Assembly: GCA_036320915.1 (NCBI GenBank)
Contig: JAXBDG010000013.1
Coordinates: 620,001-684,000, forward strand
Length of the DNA stretch: 64,000 nucleotides
From: Linnemannia elongata
Taxonomy: Eukaryota; Mortierellomycota; Mortierellomycetes; Mortierellales; Mortierellaceae
Direction: 5' to 3'
Positions 23,913 through 35,800 of the stretch are shown here, one piece after another. Position 1 is the first letter of the stretch. Each line of letters begins with the position of its first letter. Made by a program: the position numbers and the translations under genes. Under the pieces are notes generated by a model. That model made no database searches. It was not told where the DNA came from and worked only from the letters and a program-made list of their open reading frames with translations.

Positions 23913-26735
23913 CAATGTTGTTTGCTTTTTAAGATTGTATCAAAAGTAAAGGAATGCTATGGGCTATGAACAGAAAGTGGCGGATGAAAGTGACACAGAT
24001 AGAATGGTAGAAACTGAAAAAAGGGGAACAGGGAGAGATAACAAACAACAGGGGATGAAGAAAAAAACGTAAGGAAAGTAAAACAAAAAGTAATGAGGAA
24101 GCACAGATGCGAGGAGAGGAATATAGAAAAAAAAAGGAACGTAAGGGACGAGAAGGGAGAGGAAGTCAAAGAGAGAAGAGAAAGAAAGAAGAAAAAGAAG
24201 GGAAAAAAAGGGGGGGGTTTTGTTGTGGTGTCCTTTTCTCCTTTATACAAATTCCATTTGAAGCGCGTTATTTTTTTTACTAGTTCTTTCAAATGTCAAT
24301 TGCTCCTGTTCATTCTTTTATATTGAGCGTTTCTATTCGCGCTTCTACCTCCACCACAAGCACCGCTGTTTTCTTTACTCCATTCAATGGATCCCTGATT
24401 GGGCCGAACAAAAGGGCGAAAGTAACTAAAGAAGGGGGGGATGAAAGGAGGACAAGGAGGAAGGAGGAAGGAGTTCCATCTGCGATTAGACCTTTTCTTA
24501 TTTTCCCTTGTTCCATGTTTTCTTCTACTCGCCTCTTCACTCTTCCCATGCACTCCTATTGACGCTTCCTGTTTTAATCATAACGACCTACACCACAGGA
24601 TTTCAATATAAGGACCTCTCTCTCGTCGAACAATCACCCACAAACTGGCAGTTTCCCAAGTGATGTATGTCTGTGCTTATATTTTCACTCCCTCTTTTCT
24701 TGCACGCCCCTTTCAGCGCAACAACGCAGCTCGAACAAGCGCATCCAAGGAATAGGTCAAGCAAAAAAAAGTGGTGGGGAGGACAAAGAAGGAGGTACGA
24801 AGGGTTGATCGGACGAGAGGTGTGCACAAAGCCTTGGGTAATATGCGTGCGCTGCTTTCTGCGAGAAATGCTTATTTTTTCTCATGTCTGACTTTATCGG
24901 GCCACTTTCAATCAAACAAGTCATTGACAAGCTTGACTGGTCGTGTATACCCTTTGACAACCCCGACTATCACGAGCTGCTCTACCTCAAAGAGAACACT
25001 TTCTTATATTGAAAAAGAGAAAGGGACTAGTCAGCAAACCAACAACTACATCTGAGAGAGGGAGGAGAAGAACGAGAGAGGAGCATGGGGGAATGAGGGG
25101 GGATCACTCGAACGCGATTTGTTGGTTTTTTTTTTGGGTTCTTCTGTGTAGCAGGAGTAACCTAAAGGACGACAAAAAAAGCAAGGTGCTTATTCTCCTA
25201 CTTTCGCGTCCACATTGTCTTCTTCATCCCCAGCAACTTTCCCCCGTCAAGTTTTTCCAAGCACAAGCAGCAATCCTGCGTGTTGACTGGCTGGAAAAAA
25301 TCACAGAGGCCACAAGGAGAGAGAGTCAGAGAAAAGAAGGAAGGTTGTTAGGCAGATGATCGCCGTTTTTCTTCCTTTGTCCCTTATCCAAACAAGAGAG
25401 GCATGAAAAAGCATGAATCAAAACAAAAGAGTAGTGAGCGACGTTGTTTCTTGAGAAAAACGTGTAGTGATTTTGACACTAAAAACAACAGGAATAATTT
25501 ACTCGCTATTCATATTGATGTATCTTCCTTTTCTCATCACTGCTCGTGCCCCTGTATCAAATCTGAATTGGGCCAAAGAGAGTTGGTTCAACAAATGAAG
25601 GAAAAAAAGGGTTAGGGGAGAGGATGGATAGGGACGGCCCGGAGGGGCAAAGAAGAAGTACCAAAATCACAAAGTAAAGAAGACGTACCTTGTCTGTCCA
25701 CCATTTGTTATTGTTCCACATAACATAAAAGAAAAATGGCTCGTTATAGCGAGCAATTGGGCGTGGGTGCGTTGTGTGCTGCGATTGCTCAACTTTTCTT
25801 CACTTACGTCGTGCGGCACAAACACCTAGATGGGCCAGGAATGCTTAAATTGCTTGCTCTCATTGGCCCAAGCCAAAGAGACTGAAAATTATTATCCTCC
25901 GCCCCACTAAATGATCTAGGGGTGGGCGTGGGCCCTGGACTGGCTGATATTATTTTACTCACGGGTTATTTGAGAGGCAAGGCAAATCAACGCGTTCGAC
26001 ATCATCTTGCTTTGACCTTGTCTTCCTTGTCTTCTTTGCCTTCTGTGCTCCTGACTTCTCCATTCCATGACATGTTTTGCTTGCTTAGGCGTTTTGCCTC
26101 TGACTGTATGTATGACCGTGAGTTGTTTTCGTCCTCTTTTTGTTTGGTTTTTGGCTTTTGTCTGCTTCGATAGACCAACATCATACAACCTGATAAGACT
26201 CACACCCATATCCGACCTTAATCGCCATGTGCTCTGTAAGAAGAAGCACTCAAAAACAACAACTATAAAGTGCGGCATTTTGAGATTCCACCATGACCAC
26301 GTCGAGAAGTAAAACAAAAAGACAACTTTCCCTAGATGACCGAGCGAATAGAACGTCGTTTAACTCTAACAGAAAAGAGACAAAGAATAGACCCTCCTGC
26401 ATAAGTTCGATGCAGGAGAAACGTGCGAAGGCCAATGGCTAGACGTCTATCTCCCTTTTTTGGGTCCTTTTTTCATCTTTTGGTCCGTTCGTTGTCTCTC
26501 TCTCTTTCTCGCACAGAGACTGTCTGTGTGTCAGCTCTCCCCCCTTCCTTCCCTCTCTTACGCTGTCTCTTTGTTCGTCTGTCTCCTCGTGTTGATGCAT
26601 GGACAAAACAGGGAATGAGAGAGGAGAGAGGATTGCTACGCCCATCAACAACAAGGAGAGAGAAGGGAGAAACGGTTACTTCTTTGTCATCAAGATAGGA
26701 GTCAAAAATACACACACACACAGACATCTCTCTCT

Positions 26736-26782
<47 letters not shown>

Positions 26783-27189
26783 TTTGTCTCATTGACCCTT
26801 TATCTCCCTGTATCTGTTTAACCTGCTTTCGTTTGTTTTGCAAATAAATACTTATAGATTTCGCGCTTCCGTTCATGTGCCACTTCAGCCGTTTTTCTCT
26901 CCTGTCAACAAGAAAAGAATGTGAAAGGATCATAAATAGGAAAAGAAAAGAATAGAGTAATAAATGGTTCATACGCCAACTATCCTGTCCACGATACGCT
27001 TTCTATTTCTTTTAGAACAAGCCATTTCTCTATGTATCTTCTCCACGACTGTGCCTCAGATAAAATTCAAATAAAAGGGCCTTTGTTCTGCATAAAAAGG
27101 AAGGCATTCTCATGTACCTACTTGACATGCAGGCACCTGTTTTTTTAGTAAGGTTGTTGGGGTGGACGCCAGAGGGCAAAGCATCATTT
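23338..27189. other. Gene-poor A/T- and simple-repeat-rich stretch
   Basis: About 3.9 kb upstream of BTA1. It includes a 34-nt A run (23878-23911), purine tracts (24060-24220) and a CT microsatellite (26729-26770, partly CTAT). Frames are short, Ser/Lys/Phe-rich and without recognisable domains or splice logic. I see no gene and no RNA gene. Confidence 0.55.
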
Positions 27190-27636
27190 TTTTTGTACAT
27201 AATTTTATGTCCCTGAAAAACAGTTCAAAGGATGTATTGGATGTAAATAAAACCACAGACCGAACTCTTCAGTGCACCATCCACCTGGCTCTGCGCAACA
27301 ATTGTCGCTGCACTTCACAACAAAAACGAAAGAAAATAAACTCAATACGAATGAAGGGGATTTTTCCGATCCTCTCCATCAAAGACAACTTTCTCCTTCC
27401 CAGCAAACTCTCCAACTGCCTCCCGTCAGCTGAGCATAGCTCCTTGGTCGCTCCAGGGTAAGTCCGATCCTCATATGTGGCTAGCAAAGCGTCACATGGG
27501 CAAAAATCATCTTGCGTGATTTAGCCGTATCCTTGACTCTAGTCACGACGGGCGCCTGCGTATTTGGATGTTTTGTCCTTGACCGAGACGCCCTATTTTG
27601 CCAAGCTGGCAAGGCACTTTTACTACGCTTTTAGCT
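27190..27636 (-). repeat. Diverged repeat copy A (decayed coding remnant)
   Basis: First of two tandem copies that align over most of their length. On the minus strand both encode related protein ends: here '..KTSKYAG..', 'FCPCDALLATYEDRTYPGA' and 'LGRRKLSLMERIGKIPFIRI'. An in-frame TAA interrupts copy A where copy B has TAC. Both copies end in the same 'actacgcttttagct'. It is a degenerate mobile-element or duplicated gene fragment; no family is assigned. Confidence 0.7.
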
Positions 27637-27649
27637 TTTTTTTTTTTTT

Positions 27650-28148
27650 TTTTTCGTACACAATTTTATTTCTCTGACAAACAGAACAAAGGAGGCATTT
27701 GGAAGTAAAGGGGACTACAGACCAAACTCTTCAGTGAACCATCCGTCAGTCACAGTCCGGTCCGGGACTTGGCTCTGCGCAACAATTGTCGCTGCTCCTC
27801 ACAGCAATAACGGAAGAAAATAAAACTATATACGGATGAAGGGGATTCTTCCCATCCTCTCCATCAATGTTAACCTCCTCCTTCCCAACAAGCTGTCTAA
27901 CAGCCGTTCATCAGCTGCTCGTGGATTCTTGGTTGCTCCAGGGCATGTCCGATCCTCATGTGTGGCTAGCGAAGCGCCACACGGGCAGAAACCATCGTGC
28001 GTGATGTAACCATATCCTTGACTCCAGTCACCACGAGGACCTGTGTATTTGGATGTCTTGTCCTTCACAGAGATGCCCTGGGTCTGCTCCCACGCGATCG
28101 TCGCGGAGCATCGGGGTTTCCAGAGGCGACGGAACTACGCTTTTAGCT
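27650..28148 (-). repeat. Diverged repeat copy B (coding remnant)
   Basis: Second tandem copy, less decayed. Minus-strand translation from about 28130 gives 'RLWKPRCSATIAWEQTQGIS', 'GYGYITHDGFCPCGASLATH' and ends '..LMERMGRIPFIRI' at a stop near 27826. The 'WKPRC..TIAWE...GI' wording reminds me of C-terminal ends of fungal LINE-like retrotransposon ORFs, but that is a weak impression. There is no complete ORF and no reverse transcriptase core in the window. Confidence 0.6.
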
Positions 28149-28266
28149 GTGACTAGGCAAATACTTAAGGGGGGGCCTAGCATAACGTGACAAACGCCAC
28201 CAATTCTTTCAACTCAGTAAGGTTGTGAATAAAAATATTTCTAAATTCTTGGTTCGTATCTGAAAT

Positions 28267-28337
28267 GCGTGGTTGGTTTAGTGGTATAATTACCGCCTGC
28301 CACGCGGTAGACCCGGGTTCGATTCCCGGACCACGCA
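28267..28337 (+). tRNA. tRNA-Gly (GCC anticodon)
   Basis: A full cloverleaf of 71 nt. Acceptor strand GCGTGGT pairs with ACCACGC (28330-28336), followed by discriminator A. The D region carries the A-box-like 'TGGTTTAGTGGTATAAT'. Anticodon arm ACCGC/GCGGT closes loop CTGCCAC with GCC at 28299-28301. The T arm CCGGG-TTCGATT-CCCGG supplies the B box. No intron; CCA is not encoded, as expected in a eukaryote. A T-rich run just downstream (28342-28360) fits Pol III termination. Confidence 0.97.
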
Positions 28338-28374
28338 GTTATTCTTTTTCTTTTCTTTTTACAACTGGGGTTAA

Positions 28375-28785
28375 CCTGTTTGACAACCGGGTTGCTCGAA
28401 TTATTCGACAACTTCGTACTAAGTCCATGGAACTCACTTTTTTCAAGACGAAAACATGGACAGGAGAGGCCAAACTCATGGAGACAGCTTGCTTCCCTTC
28501 GCGCTCCCTCTGAACATCATTTGCGCACCCTCAGAGTAGATCATTGAAGCGTTTTGGCTGAAATTATCACTTTTTAGCTACTGACAAGCCGTGGTGATGA
28601 CGATATGGGACACGAACTCCATGAATTGAACCACAGGAAGCAGGGCAACGAATTGAACACATTAGTAACGAGCTTGTGATATTGCAACAAGGTCCTGTGT
28701 AAAAAAAACAAAAAAAGTGAGTTGGATGGACTTAGTACGGGAGTTGTCGAATAATTCGAGCAGCCCGGGCTGCCAAGCAGAATAT
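28375..28785. mobile_element. Inverted-repeat element (MITE-like) beside the tRNA
   Basis: Two arms of about 70 nt face each other. Left arm 28375-28445 contains CTCGAATTATTCGACAACT (28395-28413), then 'GTACTAAGTCCAT' and 'AACTCACTTTTTT'. The right arm, 28711-28785, is its reverse complement with few mismatches (core at 28742-28760). Between them lie about 265 nt with no coding frame. The size and arms fit a non-autonomous DNA transposon or fold-back element inserted about 40 nt past the tRNA gene. Target-site duplications were not identified, so the exact ends are uncertain. Confidence 0.65.
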
Positions 28786-29243
28786 TCCTTACAACTGACC
28801 CCGGTCACACTAGAGACATGTGCCCTCTTTTTTGCGTGCCCCTTCGTTGCTGTTGTCGCGAGATGTGAAAGTCCATCTCTGTTGAGTGTGTGGGTTTAAG
28901 TTTATGCCTCCTGACGGCATCCCTGATTTTTTTTTGCTGTTGTTCGTCTGTTTTTTCACTCCCTCCTGATTTTTTTCTCTCTGTCCCTGTTCTTGTTCTT
29001 GCTCTTGCTCTTTCTCTCTTCTTTTCTTCCTTCACTCACCCTTCCTTCCTTCCTCCTTCCCTCACACACACACGCAATCCCAGCAATCCCCTCTCTCTAT
29101 AGACCATATACCCCAATTGACAGACGCACGAGCAAGAGGATTAAAAAATCACAACGAACACTACGTACAACCCGAATCGAACGGGGCAGCTGCAGATACT
29201 TACCTAGAAAAGACCCCAACCCTATCCCGCAGGACATTCCACT
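28786..29243 (+). promoter_or_regulatory. Upstream region and probable 5'UTR of the four-TM gene
   Basis: 458 nt ahead of the ATG at 29244. From about 28925 it is strongly pyrimidine-rich on the coding strand (CTTGCTCTTG, TTCCTTCC, CTCACACACACA), a common fungal promoter/leader pattern. Nothing coding is seen. Confidence 0.5.
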
Positions 29244-30892
29244 ATGTCTCACCGCAGGACACCATCCAACGGCGCTATTGCTGCCGGAGGACCAAGTACA
29301 GCTTCAAGCGGAGGAGTAGGAGGAGGAGGGCATAACATCTTTCATCATACAACGCACAGTAACAACAGCATCAACAGCAGCAGCAGTAGCAGCAGCGGAG
29401 GTAGCAAGAAAGTAGGAGAACTGACTGACCACCAAAAGCGGGAGCAGCAACGTCTTGCCGTACTTCTGAACCAGGACCAGCAAAACCAACAAGACCCCTC
29501 TCAAGAACCTCTTGCGCAAGTCAGTACCACCACGACCGGCACCACGACCACAACTGACAGCGGCAGCAACAACAATACCAATAGTAACCATCACCACCAC
29601 GGATCATCCAAATCCCACCGCGCTAAACGCCAAACCCTCCTCACAAAGGCCCTTCTCTCGTACCTGAATTTCTTCCGGATCGTCCAACCGCTCGTCTCCC
29701 TCACCGCCTTCGGAACCATCACCCCTGTCTTGAGTTACTTCCGCACTCAAACCATCTTTCCAACAATCCAGGCAACACTCTACGTCTTCACCGCTACTCT
29801 CGCCTGCTGTTCTCTCTTCTTCAGCATCATCTATCTCATCGACGTGTTGTACCACAAACCTCTCTTCTGGCCATTCACTAACAAGTACTTCCGCCCGACG
29901 AGTAGAGCTCGAATTGGTGGAGATCTGATTATCTGTATGGTCTTCAGTGGACTCTGGTTCCTGTCAGGTGTGGGACTGGTGATTGACACGGTCTGGGTGG
30001 ATTGTGGGAGGTTAATTGGGTTAGAAAGTGTGTTTGCGGATAACCATCGGTCGGTGGACAAGATTCGGCAGGTCTGTCGGCTCGAGAAGGCGACGTTGGG
30101 TCTTGCGGTCATCAGCTGGGCCTGTTGGATGGGTGTCCTCCTCGTTTTGCTTTACGGGTAAGTTTTTCTTCAAAACCGATGGGACAGGGAGAGATGGAAA
30201 AACAAAATTGCTTTCACTCCATCGTCCCACTCCCTCCCTACATGCCCTTCCCCTCTTTACCGTCCATCCCCCCTTTTTTTTGGTCCAGATTTTTTTTTTT
30301 TTTACATGTCAGGTCGAGAATATGGTGGGGTGACCCAAACCCAAAGTATAAGCGTGTGCCACCAAAAGATACACCACACCCAACTAACAAAAACAACAAC
30401 ATCCTCTCTTTCCCCCCTATTTTTGTCACCACTTCTGAAATGACTAGACACTTCTGGAAGAGGCGCCAGGTGATCGCTGAAAGACTTCGCGACAGACTAT
30501 CGCGCAGGAGACAACCAGCAACAACAACACAAGCAGCACCCGAAGGAACAAGCTCTGCCATCGCTGCTCACCCATCCTCAGACGCCGCTGTTGGACGAGA
30601 GGGAGCGATCACACCTTCAGGAGCGTCTGTCATTTCTGGTCGCGGTGTCGGTGTCGGTGGAGGAGCTACACCAAACAACAATAACGGCAACAATAGTTCG
30701 GACCATTTGCAGGTGCCATCGTCACAACAGGATGGTCAACGACGACAGGATTCGAGTGGCGATTACAATTGTCAGGATATGGAGGGCGAAGTTGGATTGA
30801 CGGGCATTATCTGCCGGTATGATGATGAGGAAGGTGGTAGTACTATCGGACAAGGCAGCAGACGTTCTCGGCTACAACAATCCTCTGCCTAG
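29244..30892 (+). CDS. Four-transmembrane, MARVEL-like membrane protein
   Basis: Exons 29244-30157 and 30448-30892, phase 2 at a GT-AG intron of 290 nt, give 452 residues. Residues 1-130 are low-complexity (Ser, Gly, Gln, Thr, Asn, His). Residues ~145-304 carry four hydrophobic segments: 'FFRIVQPLVSLTAFGTI', 'ATLYVFTATLACCSLFFSII', 'DLIICMVFSGLWFLSGVGLV' and 'LGLAVISWACWMGVLLVLLY'. Between TM3 and TM4 is a Cys-containing loop ('VWVDCGRL..VCRLEK'). This pattern resembles fungal MARVEL-domain plasma-membrane proteins. The cytosolic tail (exon 2) starts with a basic run 'HFWKRRQVIAERLRDRLSRR' and is otherwise disordered. Function unknown. Confidence 0.8.
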
Positions 30893-31043
30893 CAAAACTA
30901 GCATTCCCTTTTTCTTTTGAGATCTACCTCCCCATGCAACCAAGAAGGATATGCCAGCAAGTGTATACACATAATATCTTAAAAAATAGCATTATTTAAT
31001 CAGAATGGACCTTTCTTTTCCTTACTCAAACTTGATTGTCATC

Positions 31044-32389
31044 TTACAACTTGGCAGGGGAAGTCTTAGTAGCAAGACCCTCATACGGCAGACCGAGGAA
31101 AGAAGTAATAACTTCAAAGCGATCCGAACCAAAGAACAAATGGGGCTTGTCAGATCCAGCCTTCTTGATGACGAACGTGGGTGCGCCAAAGGCACCAGCC
31201 TCGATCGCCTCGTTGGTGTTGTCAATCAATTGCTGCTTGATCTCCTTGTCTGAAGTTTGCTGCATGTACTTGCTGGCCTTGTCGGCGCCGATGATGGGAG
31301 CGAGGGCGTTGATGAGGATCTCCTGCTGGCTGACATCCTTGTCCTCCACCCAATAAGCCTCCTAACAGGTACAGGGTGGACGAGTATGAGAGAAGTGGTT
31401 AAGGTAAAACAATAAGGTGGTGAGACTTTTATCGTTGAGATCCATGGTTATGAGAGGTGTGAAGAAATGCAAACGCGACTTACGAAAAGCTATGTAGATC
31501 GCGAGAATGACATATGTCCGATCGGAGTTGATGATTCATGTGGCGTAAAGAAACAAAAAAGTAACGGCAAAATAGGGTCCGTTGGTCAGCTCAAAAAAGG
31601 ATTTAACACATACTGCTTTTTCGGGCTTTCACATGGTGACACAAATCGAGGGTGCGACGCTTTGAAAGAAAGTCGATCATAATCATCTCTCTCTTCCCCT
31701 TCTCCAACACCCTTGTGTTGTCGCTTACCTTCTCCACACATTGCTCATAAGTAGCAACAGACTCGGTCTTCTGGATGACCACCAACAGACGCAATGCGGG
31801 GACAGTCATCGTGGGGAAGTTGGAGGGGAAGTTCATGGGGATTCCCGATGCGGTGCTCAATCTGCCCAAATCCTTGAACTATTTTTCCGATCGATAATCC
31901 GGAGAGACGTTAAAGTGTCAATTTGAGTGAATATGAGAAAAAAAAAAGAATTTTTAGGCATGCGCACTTCACATTGATGATGCCATTTGGCGAAACAGTG
32001 ATTTATCCAATTGACCGATTCTTGTCCACTGTGTGCTAGCTTCACGTACCATGTACGCGCCCTTGGCAGCAACATTGGCTGGTGCCTGGTTCTTGGATCC
32101 CTATTAAAAGTAACACCCCAAAGTTGGTGGGGACAAAAGAGAGGGGGTTTGGTGTTAGGGATGAGGAATGAGGAATGAGAAGAAAAAAGGGATGCCCTAC
32201 TTTCTTGCAAACATAAATGGGACCCATGTCTTTATTATTTACACTAAGAACACCAGCCAAGAAGACAGGACGAAGCTCTACATCGACATCCTTCCACTGA
32301 GGCTTGTAACGGTTAAGGAGTTTAACCCCATAGTAGCTATAAGGGGAGACGACGTCGTAGTAGCAAACGATGTTTGAGCGAGCAGACAT
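31044..32389 (-). CDS. GSTK1: Kappa-class glutathione S-transferase / DSBA-like oxidoreductase
   Basis: Four exons, 32389-32243, 32100-32050, 31878-31729 and 31361-31044, all phase 0; 221 residues against 226 in human GSTK1. The thioredoxin-fold start reads 'IVCYYDVVSPYSYYGV', where the SPYS serine takes the place of the DsbA active-site cysteine and is the expected glutathione-activating residue. Then come 'LRPVFLAGVLSGSKNQAP', 'MNFPSNFPTMTVPALR', the cis-proline segment GAFGAPTFV and 'LFFGSDRFE'. Kappa GSTs are mitochondrial or peroxisomal. The end 'SPAKL' resembles a peroxisomal PTS1 (the human enzyme ends ARL), so peroxisomal targeting is plausible. A downstream alternative donor in exon 1 would insert 14 residues. 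Confidence 0.94.
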
Positions 32390-32853
32390 GGTAAATGGGT
32401 GAATGACGATGGAAGAAAAGGAGAAGTAAGAGGAATGAGATGGAGAAAAGTGACGCTGAAGGAAACAAGGAAAGACAAGTAAAGTTGGAAGAGTGAGAAA
32501 GAGAAAGAGAAAGCAGAGAAAAGAAAGATAAAATAAAATAAAAGGTCCTTTCGATCACTCGGCAGAGGTTCTAGGTTTCTGTATATGAAAATGAGAGCTT
32601 CGGCTCGCACGCGTTGTTGGCGACGTTGCGTGTTCCTTTTCCGCCGCATTTGCATTGGTTTAGTGCGTGTGGGTCCATTGATCGTTGACTTATTGACAAA
32701 CAAATGCCCCAGTTAACAAAAGTATATGGGGCGTGAATGTGGGAGAAAGTATCTATTTTGTTTGTTATTATTTGTTCTTTTTGTTCAACAATGGTCAATG
32801 GCGACCCTTCCACTTCCTATCTGCTTCTGATTCGTCAACGTGCTAACATGTTC
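32390..32853. other. Spacer between AP-1 gamma 3' end and GST kappa start
   Basis: 464 nt. The part next to the GST start is purine-rich on the plus strand (32400-32550), so pyrimidine-rich upstream of the minus-strand gene. The rest should carry the AP-1 gamma 3'UTR. No gene seen. Confidence 0.6.
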
Positions 32854-35800
32854 TTAGTAGGCGCCCTCAGGGAATCCTGCAAACTCCGACAGCTCATCAA
32901 CGGGGCCATGGTTGGCAGTGGTATATACGACCTTGAGACGCAGACGAACAGGGGTCTGAAAAAAAGAGAAAATACTACGTATGAGTTCTTGGGGCCATTG
33001 CAATCATTGCTTCTCGGAAAAGCATAAAGTAAGACAAGTACCTTTTGTGGGTTAGCAATCTTGAGGAGCTGTGTGGCATTCACGCCTCCTGCAATCTCGT
33101 TCGCTGACGCAGGGCGCATTTGAAGTTGTTGGGTCTAGTAAAATGGAAAACAAGTTGCACATTAGATGACAGTACCATAAACGGTATTAAAGAAACATAA
33201 TTCATCGCCCCATGAAAAACAATGTGTACCTTTGTCACGGCGGCATGGAATTGAATACCGCTGATAACACCTCCAGAAACAGTCTGGTTGTTATGGAAAG
33301 TGGCGAGGATGTTGACAACGTTAGGGTTGCCGCTGTCACGCTGTGGCGTAAAGACGATAGAGAAACCATTCTTGCTGTAGACGGGATAAGTCTTGTGGCC
33401 AGGGTTCTGGCTGCCTGCAGAGCCATTGCTGTTGGCTGATGCGGTCCTGGTAGCGGCAGGAGCAGGTGTGGGGGAGGTAGCGGTGGCGGCCATACCGCCT
33501 CCAAGAAGGTCCAAAATGTTGTTGCTTGCTCCAGATGATGGAGGCGAAGCAGCTCCTGTTGATCCGAGGCCAGAAAAGAGGTCGCTCACAACAGCAGCCG
33601 AGGGCTTTGATGCAGCAGGTGGGCTCGAAATGTTGGATCCGCCAAACAGGTCGGCGAGTAAGTCGACGTTGTTGGTTGGCCCATTTCCTGAAATTGTAGG
33701 GGTTCCTGTCGAGATCTGCGCGTTGGTGGTGCCCCCACTGGTGCCAATGCCCATCAAGTCCAAAAGAAGCTGTAAACAGGAAACGGATGACGACAAAGCA
33801 TTAGTATATGTCGATACGCGATATTGCATTGCACGCAAATGCCTTGGACACTTACATCCTGGTCACTTGGTCCAGAAGGAGCGGCAGACTGACTGCTAGT
33901 GTTTCCAGAGGCTAATTGCAGAAAGTATAGAAGTGGTGTGAATTAATATTTAAATTCTCACTCTGCAGTGAATAGATACACCCTCAGAAAAATCCAATGA
34001 GTTTTGACCCCTTACCTGCACTGTTAAGACGCTCTCCAGCAATGACGGTCTCCTTGATCTGCATGACGGGCATCCTCTCCAAGACAGCTGGGCGAATATC
34101 ATCATATTGGAACAGGTTTGTAAATTCAACAGCACGCTGCTGGATCTCGACCTCAATTGATGTAGAGAATCCGGCCAACATCTGCTTGACCTTCTCCGAT
34201 GAAGACGCGGACGAGAACCGGGAAGTCAACTTCATGAGAGCAGTGATGATGTACTCGCGAAGGATCTGGTTGGCAAAAGGTCCAGCAAGAATGGACTCGA
34301 GGAGCTCAATAACATCCGATTCGGAAACCTAACAGTAGACAGCATGAGATAATAAGTAAGCTGAGTGGACCTGGTACATCACAAGCAATAGTCCTCACGC
34401 TTGAAAACGTGTCGGATTCCTTACCTCCTTGGCGAGTTCCTCCTCTTCGTAGTTGCCCCCCTGAACAAGAATATCACCGTATTCTCCAATGACCCAAACT
34501 CCAGCCAAAGTAAGCGACTCCTGTGAGATATCCTCCTTGAGGGCTGAATACAACTTCTGGACAGTGTATCCCTGGAGCTCTGAAGTCTGAGTGACCAGAC
34601 GAATGAAAGCAGCCAACATCTCTTCGCGAACATAGTTTCCCGCAAGCTTCAACACACGCAAAACGGTATCAATGTGCCAGCGCTTGTTGGGGGCGAACCT
34701 ATGGGAATCGAAACATAGATATTAGCAACGTTTGTTCGCCATTACATGGACAAGCGGGGCAATATCATTAGCAGAATGATTATAAAATTGAGTATACCTT
34801 TCGGCGGCAAGGCAGATCTTCGTGGTCATGCTGGGTTTGAACTCGTTGTCAGCAATCTCCAAGAATGCCAAAAGTTCGCGAGTGAGGACGCGAACGTTCG
34901 ACTCGTTGATCAAAGAGAAGGAAAGTTCAAGAGCACGGCGACGAATGGAGATGTCGGCATCACGGAGGCAGTCCAAGATAATGTTGCGATGGCGCTGAAC
35001 AGCATTCACATCCAGAGAGATCGACTTGTTGAGGGTGGTCAAGGCGACATATCTATAAAGGTAATATTTCAAATGTAAGTTCGATTGTCCCTTCACTAGC
35101 GGTAATAAAGGCGAGTCCAAATCTGTGTGGGAACGTCCATGTACCTGATGTTGTTGTCTCTGTTACTCAAAAACTTTCCGAGAATGTTGATGGCCAAGAC
35201 ACGGAGAGCGTTATCTGAGGGTGTCTCCATGATGGTCAAAACGGTTTCGTACAGAATCGAGTTGCCGACATTCTTTGAAGACTCGGTGTTGGTGGCAACC
35301 TAGTTGTTACCATTAATATATCAATGAGTTTCCTAAGTTCGTTTTTCAACAAAAGATAGATAGGTTCATCGATCCGCAGCTCATCCAACATGGACATACC
35401 TGTGCTAAAATATCGTTCATAGCCTCACTGCTCTCGACATCGTCCTTGCCGAGGATGCGGAGAAGTCGAAGAATCTTGATCTGAAGGAATGGATCGGTGA
35501 CTCCAGTGACATCGTGCTCGGCCGAAAATCCTGCACTGACGAGGTTCTTCAAATGACGGACAAGGACTGGGACAGCCTTGCGGAAGAGCAAGAGAGTCTC
35601 GTGGGAGGAGAGGCACATTTCCGTGATGAGAGTGATTCCGGACAAAAGAACTCCATGGTTGCGGTCGTTCAACAGCGAAGAGGCGCGCTGAATAAAGTTC
35701 TCCTGAAGGTCAGGGACCTTGCGAATGATCCTGATTGCGCATAAAGCGGCCTAGAGCCATTGATATACAGAAGAACCAACAAACGTGTTAAGAATTTGCC

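Noticed and set aside
27826..28068. An intact 80-residue gene
   Set aside because: The frame is open further upstream without a start and a decayed tandem copy lies beside it; treated as an element remnant.
30125..30447. Continuation of the four-TM ORF upstream of its second exon
   Set aside because: The stretch includes T runs and is removed by the GTAAGT-CTAG intron; the second exon starts at 30448.
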